Shown one piece after another: positions 8,492 to 16,963 of a stretch of DNA of 64,000 nt. Where the stretch lies: positions 124,001-188,000 of the forward strand of contig NZ_JHBW01000064.1 of NCBI RefSeq assembly GCF_001273845.1. Reading direction: 5' to 3'. The notes under the pieces were generated by a model that saw only the letters and a program-made list of their open reading frames with translations, searched no databases and was not told the origin of the DNA. Position numbers and translations under genes: made by a program. Each line of letters opens with the position of its first letter. Position 1 is the first letter of the stretch. The DNA is from Leucobacter musarum subsp. musarum (GTDB taxonomy: Bacteria > Actinomycetota > Actinomycetes > Actinomycetales > Microbacteriaceae).

Positions 8492-9973
8492 ATGACAAGC
8501 GCAACACAAAAAGTCTCAACGGATGAAACGGCTGAAGTCGGTTCCGGTCCCGCGACGAATAAGACTTCGCTCAAGGGGAACATGGGAGTCGGCGAGCTCG
8601 TAATGAGCGTTCTCGCGTTCTCATCACCGTTGACGACAGTAGCTGGGACGCTCCCCGTGCTGCTCATCTTCAGCGGGCAGACCGCGCCGGCCATCTATCT
8701 GCTGCTTACGCTCATGTTGGTCATATTCTCCGTCGGATTTGTTCGCATGAGCCGCAGCGTGAGTAATCCGGGCGGCTTCTACGCATTCGTCACAGCTGGG
8801 CTCGGGAAGCCAGCAGGTCTCGGCGGCGCCCTCCTCGCGTTGGTCGGTTATGTATTCATCGGATTCTTTGCGCCGTCGCTCTTCGCGATCACCCTCCAGG
8901 GGTGGGTCGTCGACGCCCTGAATGGCCCTGACATCCCGTGGTACTGGTACGCGCTCGCTATCATCGCCGTGACCACTTTCCTCGCCTACAACCGCATCGA
9001 CCTTTCAGCGAAAGTGCTGACGACCGTGATGATCTTGGAGGTCGTCGTCGTCGTCGTATTTGACGTCCTCGCATTCGTGAACTCCGACGGTCAAGCTACC
9101 GGGGGACTCGGGCTCGCGCTTCCCAGTTTGACCGACGCAAGTATTGGCCTCGCGCTCCTCTTCGCCGTGGGTAATTTCTTTGGGTTCGAAGCGACTGTGA
9201 TCTACCGTGAAGAGGTCAAGGATCCGGAGCGCACCATTCCTCGGGCGACGTACCTCGCCGTGGTGGGTATCGGAGTGTTTTACGCCATTGCCGCGATCGC
9301 ATACATCGCATATCTCGGTGGAGCGAATGTGCAAGGCGCTGCCGAGGCGAACACCGTGAATCTGTTTGACGATGCGTTGCGCGACCTCGCCGGTGGGATC
9401 TTTGCCGATGTCGCCGTGGTGTTGCTCATGACTTCGATTCTCGCCTCCATGCTCTCGATCCAGAACATTGCTGCGCGCTACAGCTTCTCGCTGGCCGTCG
9501 ACCATGTGCTGCCGCGGGGCTTGGCTCGCGTGCATCCGAAGCATCGTTCGCCGCACCTCTCTGCGCTTTCGGTCGGGCTGCTCTGGGCGGCCGCGACCGT
9601 GCTCTTCTCTGTTATCGGAGTGCCGCCTGAGAACATCTATCCGGTGGCGAGCGGCAGTGGCACGTTCTCCGTGCTGCTGCTCCTCTTCATCACGAGTGTG
9701 GCAATCTTCGTGTTCTTCCTGAGACGAGGGTCACGAGGCAATACCGCCGCCTGGAAAGTGCTGTTGACCCCCGCGATCAGTGCGGTCTTCTTCGGTGGGG
9801 TGACGTACTTGGCAATTACCAATTTCTCCTCACTCATCGAGGGCTCGGTCGGGATGACGGTGATCTTCATGTCGTTCACATTCGCGCTCTTCCTCGGCGG
9901 CATCGCATACGCGGTGTATCTGCGTCGACGGAAGCCGGAGGTGTACGCGCGCCTGGGACGCCAGAGCGTGTAA
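8492..9973 (+). CDS. APC superfamily permease
   Basis: A 12-14-helix secondary transporter of the amino acid-polyamine-organocation superfamily, 493 residues. The N-terminus is hydrophilic, then [19 protein letters not shown] opens the first helix. SNPGGFYAFVTAGLG is the conserved third-helix region and [20 protein letters not shown] the hallmark APC loop after helix 6. The ATG at 8492 has GAGG 6-9 nt upstream. It stands alone between two terminators and has its own operator, so it is a separately controlled importer. A strongly similar paralogue lies at 18160-19617. The substrate is not readable; an amino acid or related amine is typical of the family, which does not obviously fit the sugar enzymes around it. 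Confidence 0.87.
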   Translation: MTSATQKVSTDETAEVGSGPATNKTSLKGNMGVGELVMSVLAFSSPLTTVAGTLPVLLIFSGQTAPAIYLLLTLMLVIFSVGFVRMSRSVSNPGGFYAFVTAGLGKPAGLGGALLALVGYVFIGFFAPSLFAITLQGWVVDALNGPDIPWYWYALAIIAVTTFLAYNRIDLSAKVLTTVMILEVVVVVVFDVLAFVNSDGQATGGLGLALPSLTDASIGLALLFAVGNFFGFEATVIYREEVKDPERTIPRATYLAVVGIGVFYAIAAIAYIAYLGGANVQGAAEANTVNLFDDALRDLAGGIFADVAVVLLMTSILASMLSIQNIAARYSFSLAVDHVLPRGLARVHPKHRSPHLSALSVGLLWAAATVLFSVIGVPPENIYPVASGSGTFSVLLLLFITSVAIFVFFLRRGSRGNTAAWKVLLTPAISAVFFGGVTYLAITNFSSLIEGSVGMTVIFMSFTFALFLGGIAYAVYLRRRKPEVYARLGRQSV

Positions 9974-9987
9974 TCGGCAGCAGCGCC

Positions 9988-10036
9988 CAGCAGCGCCCCC
10001 AGGAAGCCGGTGAAGAGCTTCCTGGGGGCGCTGCTG
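9988..10036 (+). terminator. Strong 20-bp hairpin terminator after APC permease
   Basis: A perfect 20-bp stem (9988-10007 with 10017-10036, 9-nt loop) begins 15 bp after the permease stop. It is the longest stem in the window and separates the permease from the ABC importer unit. Confidence 0.82.
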
Positions 10037-10061
10037 CGTGCGGGCTCAGTTCGGTGGGTGG

Positions 10062-10078
10062 TGTCTCAAAGCGGTACA
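10062..10078 (+). promoter_or_regulatory. Catabolic-regulon operator, copy 4 (upstream of ABC importer)
   Basis: TGTCTCAAAGCGGTACA lies 104 bp upstream of the ABC ATPase start. It matches the consensus at all but one defined position. Confidence 0.68.
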
Positions 10079-10181
10079 AAACCGGGCGCGTCGTGACGCT
10101 GATAGTTGAGTAACCGCAGAAGCCGCGTCGCACACGGCGTGAGTTCAGCGGGGCCAGAGATCCATCAACGACGAGGATGAC

Positions 10182-11054
10182 ATGACCGACGCACCCTCAG
10201 CGACCACTCCGCTGGTCGCCCTCAACAACATTCAGAAAACCTTCGGGGCCGTAACCGCGCTTCGGGGAGTGAGCATTGACGTGCTGCCGGGGGAGACGTT
10301 CGCCCTGCTGGGCGACAACGCCGCCGGCAAGTCGACGCTCATGAAAGTGCTCACGGGCGTGTACCAGCCCGATCACGGCACGATCCGCATGGACGGAGAC
10401 GCCGTGTCGTTTCCGAGCCCCGCGGTGTCGCGTTCCGCCGGCATCGAGATGGTTTACCAGGACTTCGCGCTCGCCGACAATCTCGACGTGCGCACGAACA
10501 TCTTCCTGGGACGCGAGCCGCAGAAGAACATCATCGGGCCCCTGGTTCGCGTGATCGACAAGAAAAAGATGGAGCGCGAGACGAACCGCGTGCTCGAGCG
10601 CCTCGACATCCCGATCAATCCGAGACTCAAGGTGAAGCGGCTGTCGGGCGGGCAGAGACAGGCCGTGGCCATCGGCCGCGCGCTCGCGTTCGACGCGAAA
10701 CTCATCATCATGGACGAGCCGACCGCCAACCTCTCCGTTGCGAAAGTCGACAAGCTCATCGAGGTGACGCAGAAGCTCAAGGACCTCGGCATCGCCGTGA
10801 TCATCATCACGCACCGTCTCGATGAGGCGTTCGCCGTCGCCGACCGTTGCGCCGTCATGCGGCAGGGCGAGGTCGTGGGCCGATTCCGCATGGACGAGGT
10901 CAGCGAGTCTGAAGTGGCGCACCTGATCTCACAGGGCACTCTCGACGGTTACGAAGCGCCCGAGGTCGACATCCCCGCCGAGCGCCGCCGCATCGGCAGC
11001 ACCTCGGATTCCCACCCAGCAGAGCAGGCACCGACGATCGGGAGCGACGCATGA
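10182..11054 (+). CDS. Sugar ABC importer ATP-binding protein (single-domain, FrcA/RbsA-like)
   Basis: Energises a carbohydrate importer; 290 residues, so one nucleotide-binding domain rather than the duplicated RbsA form, as in fructose-type (FrcA) systems. Walker A is GDNAAGKST near residue 46. The signature LSGGQRQAVAIGRAL, Walker B LIIMDEPTANLSV and the switch His in IIIITHRLDEAF are all present. The C-terminal ~30 residues are a polar tail. The ATG has GAGGATGAC just upstream. It overlaps the permease start by ATGA (11051-11054), so the two are translationally coupled. Expressed from the unit behind operator copy 4. Confidence 0.92.
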   Translation: MTDAPSATTPLVALNNIQKTFGAVTALRGVSIDVLPGETFALLGDNAAGKSTLMKVLTGVYQPDHGTIRMDGDAVSFPSPAVSRSAGIEMVYQDFALADNLDVRTNIFLGREPQKNIIGPLVRVIDKKKMERETNRVLERLDIPINPRLKVKRLSGGQRQAVAIGRALAFDAKLIIMDEPTANLSVAKVDKLIEVTQKLKDLGIAVIIITHRLDEAFAVADRCAVMRQGEVVGRFRMDEVSESEVAHLISQGTLDGYEAPEVDIPAERRRIGSTSDSHPAEQAPTIGSDA

Positions 11055-12043
11055 ACACCAACACGGTCGCAGTCATGCTGCGCAAGTCGAATCAAGACGG
11101 GCCATCGCCGGCGATGCGCGTCAAGCATTTCGTGGGCGACTACGGAATCCTCATCATTTTTGCCGCGGTGCTCATCTTCCTCGCGGTTGCCGCCCCGAAC
11201 TTCCTCACCCTTGAGAACCTCGTCAATGTGGTGCGGCAGTCGTCGATCATCGGCATCATCGCACTGGGCATGACATTCATCATGATCACCTCCGGAATCG
11301 ACCTGTCGGTCGGCTCGGTGGTCGGTCTCGCAGGCATGGTGTTCGCGATCCTGGCACCCTCGAGCGGCAATGCACTCTGGATTCCGCTCGTCGTCGGACT
11401 CGGTGTCGGTCTGCTCGTCGGGTTCTTGAGCGCGGCGCTGGTGGTGTGGGGCAAGATTCTCCCGTTCCTCGCAACGCTCGCAACGATGGCGATCGCCCGT
11501 ACGGCTGCGCTCGTCATCACCGATGGTCAGGTCGTGTCCGGTTTGAGCGGCCCGGCGGAGTGGCTCGGTTCGGGCTTCATCGGCCCGATTCCGGTGCCCG
11601 TCATCATCTTTATCTTGGCAGCCCTGCTCTGCGACTTCGTGCTCAGCCGCACGAAGTTCGGATCGCACGTCTACGCGATCGGCGGCAACGAGGAGTCGTC
11701 GAAGAAGGTCGGCATCTCGGTCAGTCGCGTGCTGTTCACGGTCTACCTCATCGGTGGCTGCCTCGCGGCACTCGGCGGCCTCGTCTTGACCGCTCGCCTT
11801 GACGGTGCCGCACCGACCGCCGGCCTGACCTACGAGCTGCAGGTCATCGCGGCAGTCGTCATCGGCGGCACCAGCCTCTTCGGCGGCGTCGGCACGATCC
11901 GCGGCACCGTTATCGGCGTGCTGCTGCTCGGCGTCGTGATGAACGGCATGAACCTGCTGGGCGTCTCGAGCTACTACCAGCAGGGCGTGCAGGGCCTGAT
12001 TCTCGCGCTCGCCGTGCTGCTCAACCGTTGGAAGTCCGATTGA
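11051..12043 (+). CDS. Sugar ABC importer permease (RbsC/FrcC family)
   Basis: The integral membrane channel of the importer, 330 residues with about 8-10 hydrophobic helices. It carries GMTFIMITSGIDLSVGSVVG, the fold-defining segment of this permease family, and AIGGNEESSKKVGI, the cytoplasmic coupling region. The C-terminal LFGGVGTIRGTVIGVLLLG motif is typical of ribose/xylose/inositol permeases. It overlaps the ATPase stop and precedes the binding protein by 38 bp. The substrate should be a pentose, hexose or cyclitol. Confidence 0.92.
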   Translation: MNTNTVAVMLRKSNQDGPSPAMRVKHFVGDYGILIIFAAVLIFLAVAAPNFLTLENLVNVVRQSSIIGIIALGMTFIMITSGIDLSVGSVVGLAGMVFAILAPSSGNALWIPLVVGLGVGLLVGFLSAALVVWGKILPFLATLATMAIARTAALVITDGQVVSGLSGPAEWLGSGFIGPIPVPVIIFILAALLCDFVLSRTKFGSHVYAIGGNEESSKKVGISVSRVLFTVYLIGGCLAALGGLVLTARLDGAAPTAGLTYELQVIAAVVIGGTSLFGGVGTIRGTVIGVLLLGVVMNGMNLLGVSSYYQQGVQGLILALAVLLNRWKSD

Positions 12044-12081
12044 CCCCCTCCCCGCTGTACCCACTTTCGAAAGGAACACCC

Positions 12082-13053
12082 ATGAATATGCGACGACGCA
12101 TGTCTACGGTAGCCGCTCTGATTGCAGTCTCCGCCCTTGCGCTCACCGGATGCGCGAATGGAGCTTCGGGCGATGCCGCGGCCTCCGGCGACGGTGAGCA
12201 ATACGACATTGGCGTGGTGGTGCTCGACTTGCAGGATCCCGATCTCGCCCACATGGTCGAAGCGATGGAAAGCACCGCGAAAGACGAGGGCGTCAGCCTG
12301 CACGTCACCGATTCGAAGAAGGATGTCGCCAGCGAGCTGAATCAGGTCGAAGATCTGCTGACGCGCCAGGTCGACGCCGTCATTCTGCAACCGCTCGACG
12401 GAGAGGCGAGCCAGAACGCCGCCAATCGCGTGATCGATGCCGGCGTGCCGCTCTTCATCCTGTCGACCGAATTCGCCGAAGGTGCCGACATCAAGTACGA
12501 GAGCTACATCGGTGTCGACGATACGCTCGCGGGCCAGATGCAGGCCGAGTACCTCAACGACCTGCTGCCCGACGGGGGCAACGTCGTCTTCGCCGCAGGA
12601 ATCTACGGCGCCTCGTGGACGGACCGCCGCAAGTCGGGGTACGACGAGACCATCAACGACAACATCAAGACCGTGGCCGAGTTCCAGGCGAAGGGCAGCC
12701 GCGACGAGGCGAAGCGCAACATGGAAGATACGCTGCAGCGCTTCGGTACCGGCGAGATCGACGCCGTAGTGGCGAATAACGATGAGATGGCCATTGGAGC
12801 GGCTTCGGCGATCAAGGACGCCGGTCGGACTGATGACATCGCGGCCGTTGTCGGAGTCGACGGCACACCTGCCGCCGTATCCGCGATCGAGGCCGGCAAC
12901 ATGTCGGCGACCGTGCGGCAGGACTCGGCCGGCCAGGGCGAAGAATCGGTGCGCGTCGTGCACTCGTTCCTCCAAGGCGACGACGTGAAGGATCGCTACA
13001 CCCTGCCGTTCACCCTGATCACGAAGGAGAACGTCGCGGACTTCGCCGAGTAG
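12082..13053 (+). CDS. Sugar-binding lipoprotein of the ABC importer (periplasmic-binding-protein type I)
   Basis: Extracytoplasmic substrate-binding subunit, 323 residues. The signal peptide runs to the lipobox LTGC near residue 21, so it is lipid-anchored. The mature part begins YDIGVVVLDLQDPDLAHMVE and has QVDAVILQPLDGEASQNAAN, the hinge pattern of ribose/galactose-type binding proteins; VVANNDEMAIGAASAI and VGVDGTPAAVSAI are conserved closing motifs. Start: the ATG at 12082 has AAAGGAA 9-15 nt upstream and precedes the Arg-rich n-region. Last gene of the importer operon; the order ATPase-permease-binding protein is the reverse of the common rbs order. Confidence 0.93.
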   Translation: MNMRRRMSTVAALIAVSALALTGCANGASGDAAASGDGEQYDIGVVVLDLQDPDLAHMVEAMESTAKDEGVSLHVTDSKKDVASELNQVEDLLTRQVDAVILQPLDGEASQNAANRVIDAGVPLFILSTEFAEGADIKYESYIGVDDTLAGQMQAEYLNDLLPDGGNVVFAAGIYGASWTDRRKSGYDETINDNIKTVAEFQAKGSRDEAKRNMEDTLQRFGTGEIDAVVANNDEMAIGAASAIKDAGRTDDIAAVVGVDGTPAAVSAIEAGNMSATVRQDSAGQGEESVRVVHSFLQGDDVKDRYTLPFTLITKENVADFAE

Positions 13054-13069
13054 CGCGACGAACCACAGG

Positions 13070-13110
13070 ACGGGGTGCCCTGCGCGAGCAGCGGTGCCCC
13101 GTCCTGTTTT
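13070..13110 (+). terminator. Imperfect hairpin terminator after the binding-protein gene
   Basis: A 7-bp outer stem (GACGGGG with CCCCGTC) encloses an inner CTGC/GCAG helix separated by an internal loop, and a TGTTTT run follows. It is placed ~17 bp after the stop of the importer operon. Confidence 0.6.
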
Positions 13111-13116
13111 GGTACA
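13100..13116 (-). promoter_or_regulatory. Weaker candidate operator, copy 6 (upstream of flavin/Fe-S dehydrogenase)
   Basis: Read on the minus strand, TGTACCAAAACAGGACG matches about 10 of 14 defined positions of the shared motif, with one well-conserved half. It sits 60 bp before the start at 13176, the same distance range as the good copies. It overlaps the T-run of the preceding terminator, so the match could be chance. Confidence 0.35.
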
Positions 13117-13175
13117 CGTAGGGCACCCCGACGGCTGCATACACTGCGGGAGTAAGCAGTGATTGGGGTACGTGT

Positions 13176-16136
13176 ATGTCGAATCTGACGATTGCAGCGG
13201 CGGATGCGACGCAGCTGCTGGCCGAACTGCGGGAGCGCGGCATAGACGTCGACGATGCGCCCCGCCGACGGTCGGAGTACTCCTTCGACGCATCCAACTA
13301 TCGCATCCGCCCGCAAGCCGTCGTCTTCCCACGAACCGTGGACGACGTGAGATCGGTGATGCGCGCAGCACGCGCCGCCGGCGTGCCGGTGACCACCAGG
13401 GGAGGCGGCACCTCGATGGCGGGCAACGCCGTCGGTCACGGGATCATTGTCGACCTGTCGCGCCGCTTCATCGACGTAGACACGATCGATCTCGACGACC
13501 GCTCCGTGTGGGTCGGAGGCGGGGTGGTGCTCGGCGAACTGCGCACACTCGTTGAACGCATCACGGCGGGCGCACTCACTTTCGCTCCTGACCCGTCGTC
13601 GCTCAGCCGTGCGACGGTCGGTGGTTCGATCGGCAATGATGCGTGCGGCAACCACTCCGTCGCCTACGGTCGAATGACGCAACATGTGCGCGAAGTCGAA
13701 GTGGTCACACTCGATGGCGCCCACCTGCGGCTGGCGCGCGGAAGCATCACCGCGGTGGATCCTCAGGATGCGCAGTCGACCGCTCGCGCAGAGCAGCTCA
13801 CTGCAGAACTGCGCGACCTGGCGCAGGCGCATCTCGCGGCGCTCCGCGTCGAACTGCAGACCATTCCACGGCAGGTGTCGGGTTACCACCTCGGTCATTT
13901 GCTCCCCGAAGAGGGGTTCGACGTCGCAGCGGCCCTGGCCGGCAGCGAGGGAACGATTGCCGTCATCACTCGTGCCCGAGTCGGGCTGGTTCCTCGACCG
14001 GCGACCACCGCGCTGCTGTGCCTGGGGTACGCCAATACCGTTGATTCCGCGCGCGACGTGATGGATATCTTGGCCAGTAAGCCAACCGCGATCGAGGGAC
14101 TCGACCGGTCGATCGTGGAGATCATGCGACATCGGCGAGGGCCGGAAAGCGTCGACGGGCTGCCGAGCGGAGAAGCCTTCCTCATGGTGGAGTTCTCCGC
14201 CGATGATGTCGCCGAGGCGCGTGAGCGCTGCGAGCAGCTGCTCGTCGCTCTGGGTGCGGCTGGCCGCGTCACCGACTCCGCGGTCGTCACGGATCCTGCG
14301 GCCCGCGCGAAGCTGTGGCGCGTGCGCGAAGACGGGGCGGGGCTCTCATCTCGCCGGGTCGATGGCAAGCAGACCTGGCCGGGCTGGGAAGACTCGGCGG
14401 TGGCCCCCGACCGGCTCGCCGACTACCTGTCGGAGTTGCTCCCGCTCGTCGAGAAGTACCAGTACTCGGCATTCATGTACGGCCACTTCGGCGCAGGGTG
14501 CGTGCACATGCGACTCGACTACGACCTGCGGAGCGAACACGGCAGGCGTGACTTCGAGGCCTTCACGCGGGAGGCCGCTGATCTCGTCGTCGCACACGGA
14601 GGGTCGCTCTCGGGCGAGCACGGCGACGGTCGCGCCCGCAGTGAGCTCCTCAGCGTGATGTACTCGCCCGAGATGCTCGACCTGTTCGCCGAATTCAAGC
14701 GGGTGTGGGATCCGGATAATCTGCTCAATCCCGGCATCATCGTCGACCCTGACGCCTTCACGGACGCGCTCGCACTGGAAGGAACCCCTGCGCCCGGCCC
14801 GACTCTGGGAGAACCATCGGTCATCACCGAGACGGTGACCATGGGCCTCTCGATCCAGTCGCGCACCCGTCTGCCGCTCGCGAGCCCCTACGTCGGCAAT
14901 GCGCACGCCTGCATTGGCGTCGGCCGCTGTCGCGCGACCAGCGGTGGCTTCATGTGCCCGAGTTACCGCGCGACGAAGGATGAGAAAGACAGTACGCGCG
15001 GTCGGGCGCGCGTACTCCAAGAGCTCACCCGTGCGAACAAGAACAGCCTCGACGGCTGGTCGTCGCCCGAGGTGCGCGACGCCCTCGACCTGTGCCTCTC
15101 GTGCAAAGCGTGCTCGAGCGATTGCCCGACCGGAGTCGACATTGCCGAAGCAAAGTCGGAGCTCATCGACGAGCACTACCGAGGTCGCATTCGACCATTC
15201 ACGCACTACTCGATCGGTTGGCTGCCCCGCTGGCTGCCGCTGATCGGCTGGTTCTCGAGCATCGCCAACATCGGGGCCCGGATCGGACTGCTGCGCCGGG
15301 TCGCCGATTGGCTCGGTGTGAGCGCGAATCGGCGCCTGCCGGCCTTCCGCTCGCGCAGCGATATCCGGAGACATCTCGACGAGGCGGCGTTTGACTCGAA
15401 CGGTGAGATCCTCATCTTCGCCGACAGCTTTACAAAGGCATTCCGCCCAGAAGCGATTCCCGCTGCCGCGCGCGTGCTCGGCGACACCGGCCGAACGGTC
15501 GGATGCACTGCAGACGCCTGCTGCGGCCTCACCTGGATCTCGACCGGTCAGCGAGATGGCGCTCGCCGCAGGCTCGAGCGCCTGATCCGACGGTTCGACG
15601 ACGGGACAGATCGAGATATCGTCGTGCTCGAGCCCAGTTGCGCCGCAGCTATCCGCGACGAGGGGCCGAAGATGGTGGGCGGCGAAGCCGCTGACCGCGT
15701 GGCTGCACGAGTGCGCTCGTTCTCGGTCGCGGTCGACGAAGCCGTGCAGCGCGGCTGGACCCCGACAGCACCAGCGCCCGAGGCAGCGGTGCTGCAAACG
15801 CACTGCCACGAGCACGCGGTCTTTGGATCCGGCGCGCAGAAACGCGTACTCGGTGCGTGGGGGGTGCCGCAGATTGTGGAGTCTTCATCGTGCTGCGGTG
15901 TTGCGGGCAACTTCGGCTTCGAGTCCGAGCACTTCGACATGTCGATGCAAGTGGCCGAGCATTCCATTGTGCCGGCACTGCGGCAGGCCCCCGAGGGGGC
16001 GCTCGTGCTCACCGATGGATTCAGCTGCACCATGCAGGTGTCGCAGATCGATCCTGACCTGTCGGGTCAGCACCTCGCACTCGCGCTCGACCCAGCGCGC
16101 ACCTCTCCCGAAGAACATCAAGAAGGCAGCGAATGA
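13176..16136 (+). CDS. Fused FAD-linked oxidase / Fe-S dehydrogenase (GlcD-GlcF or D-lactate dehydrogenase-like)
   Basis: A 986-residue two-part membrane-associated respiratory-type dehydrogenase for a 2-hydroxy acid. The N-terminal half is a VAO-type FAD domain with the PP-loop RGGGTSMAGNAVGHGIIVDL (residue ~70) and SLSGEHGDGRARSELL near 490. The C-terminal half has ferredoxin-like cysteine clusters, CIGVGRCR...CPSYR and CLSCKACSSDCPTGVD, and two CCG-type motifs (CCGLTWISTG, SSCCGVAGNFGFE), which bind Fe-S centres in GlcF/LldE-like subunits. Fused forms of this type are known in actinobacteria. It overlaps the next gene by ATGA, so the two are coupled. It could consume the product of the two D-2-hydroxyacid dehydrogenases; the exact acid is unknown. 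Confidence 0.88.
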   Translation: MSNLTIAAADATQLLAELRERGIDVDDAPRRRSEYSFDASNYRIRPQAVVFPRTVDDVRSVMRAARAAGVPVTTRGGGTSMAGNAVGHGIIVDLSRRFIDVDTIDLDDRSVWVGGGVVLGELRTLVERITAGALTFAPDPSSLSRATVGGSIGNDACGNHSVAYGRMTQHVREVEVVTLDGAHLRLARGSITAVDPQDAQSTARAEQLTAELRDLAQAHLAALRVELQTIPRQVSGYHLGHLLPEEGFDVAAALAGSEGTIAVITRARVGLVPRPATTALLCLGYANTVDSARDVMDILASKPTAIEGLDRSIVEIMRHRRGPESVDGLPSGEAFLMVEFSADDVAEARERCEQLLVALGAAGRVTDSAVVTDPAARAKLWRVREDGAGLSSRRVDGKQTWPGWEDSAVAPDRLADYLSELLPLVEKYQYSAFMYGHFGAGCVHMRLDYDLRSEHGRRDFEAFTREAADLVVAHGGSLSGEHGDGRARSELLSVMYSPEMLDLFAEFKRVWDPDNLLNPGIIVDPDAFTDALALEGTPAPGPTLGEPSVITETVTMGLSIQSRTRLPLASPYVGNAHACIGVGRCRATSGGFMCPSYRATKDEKDSTRGRARVLQELTRANKNSLDGWSSPEVRDALDLCLSCKACSSDCPTGVDIAEAKSELIDEHYRGRIRPFTHYSIGWLPRWLPLIGWFSSIANIGARIGLLRRVADWLGVSANRRLPAFRSRSDIRRHLDEAAFDSNGEILIFADSFTKAFRPEAIPAAARVLGDTGRTVGCTADACCGLTWISTGQRDGARRRLERLIRRFDDGTDRDIVVLEPSCAAAIRDEGPKMVGGEAADRVAARVRSFSVAVDEAVQRGWTPTAPAPEAAVLQTHCHEHAVFGSGAQKRVLGAWGVPQIVESSSCCGVAGNFGFESEHFDMSMQVAEHSIVPALRQAPEGALVLTDGFSCTMQVSQIDPDLSGQHLALALDPARTSPEEHQEGSE

Positions 16137-16957
16137 GTACGCGCATCAATCTGGCCCAAGCTCTGCACGAGGCCCACTCGGCGGCTGATGTCATCGCCCG
16201 CCTATCGGGAGTCAAACAGCATGACATCGTGCTGACTCTGGGAAGCGGATGGCGCGAAAGCGCTGCGTCGCTGGGAGACGTGGTCGCGGTGCTTCCTGCC
16301 GCGGAGATTCCGGGTTTTTCCGGGGGGTGGGTGCCGGGCCATTCTGGGGTGATTCAGTCGATACGTCTCGAGAGCGGCGCGCACGCGTTGGTGATCGGTG
16401 CACGCGCGCACCTCTACGAAGGCAGAGGAGTGCAGGCCGTTGCGCACGGCATGCGCACCGCAGCAGCAGCCGGGGCTCGCACTGCAGTGCTCACGAATGG
16501 CGCCGGCGGAATCGACCCGACGTTCTCCGTCGGCGACGCCGTGCTCATCAGTGACCATCTCAACCTCACCGCCGTCTCCCCGCTCATTGGCGCTGATTTC
16601 GTCGACTTGACCGATCTGTACAGCGAACGGTTGCGTTCGATCGCGCGGCAGGTCGAACCCGGTCTGCAGCAAGGCATCTACGTGCAACTTCCGGGCCCAC
16701 ATTTCGAAACACCCGCAGAGATCCGTGCGCTCAGCATTCTCGGGGGTCAGCTGGTGGGGATGTCGACAGCGCTTGAGGCGATCACCGCCAGATCACTCGG
16801 GATGGAGGTGCTTGGGGTGTCGCTCGTGACGAACGCCGCGGCCGGGCTGAGCGGTCCGATCGATCATCTCGATGTTCTGGCCGAGGGCCGAGCAGCCGAG
16901 TCGAAACTTGCTCTCACGTTGAAGCGACTGGTCGACGCACTGCCGCTCCCAGGCTAG
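16133..16957 (+). CDS. Purine-nucleoside phosphorylase
   Basis: Phosphorolysis of purine nucleosides to base and (deoxy)ribose-1-phosphate; 274 residues, the trimeric PNP length. It shows LTLGSGW near residue 30 (phosphate loop), PGHSG with the phosphate-binding His, and RAHLYEG. NGAGGIDP, LPGPHFETPAEIRAL and GMSTALEAITAR form the nucleoside site, and VTNAAAGLSG carries the Asn expected to contact the purine base (Asn243 in human PNP). It overlaps the flavin dehydrogenase by 4 bp and abuts the convergent trpB stop by only 6 bp. Its presence in a hydroxy-acid/cyclitol block suggests a nucleoside or an unusual glycoside is one of the inputs; that is inference. Confidence 0.9.
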   Translation: MSTRINLAQALHEAHSAADVIARLSGVKQHDIVLTLGSGWRESAASLGDVVAVLPAAEIPGFSGGWVPGHSGVIQSIRLESGAHALVIGARAHLYEGRGVQAVAHGMRTAAAAGARTAVLTNGAGGIDPTFSVGDAVLISDHLNLTAVSPLIGADFVDLTDLYSERLRSIARQVEPGLQQGIYVQLPGPHFETPAEIRALSILGGQLVGMSTALEAITARSLGMEVLGVSLVTNAAAGLSGPIDHLDVLAEGRAAESKLALTLKRLVDALPLPG

Positions 16958-16963
16958 GCAGGC

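Noticed and set aside
14346-15815. A 489-codon frame antisense to the GlcD/GlcF fusion
   Set aside because: No domain motif; the sense frame carries FAD and Fe-S motifs across the whole range.
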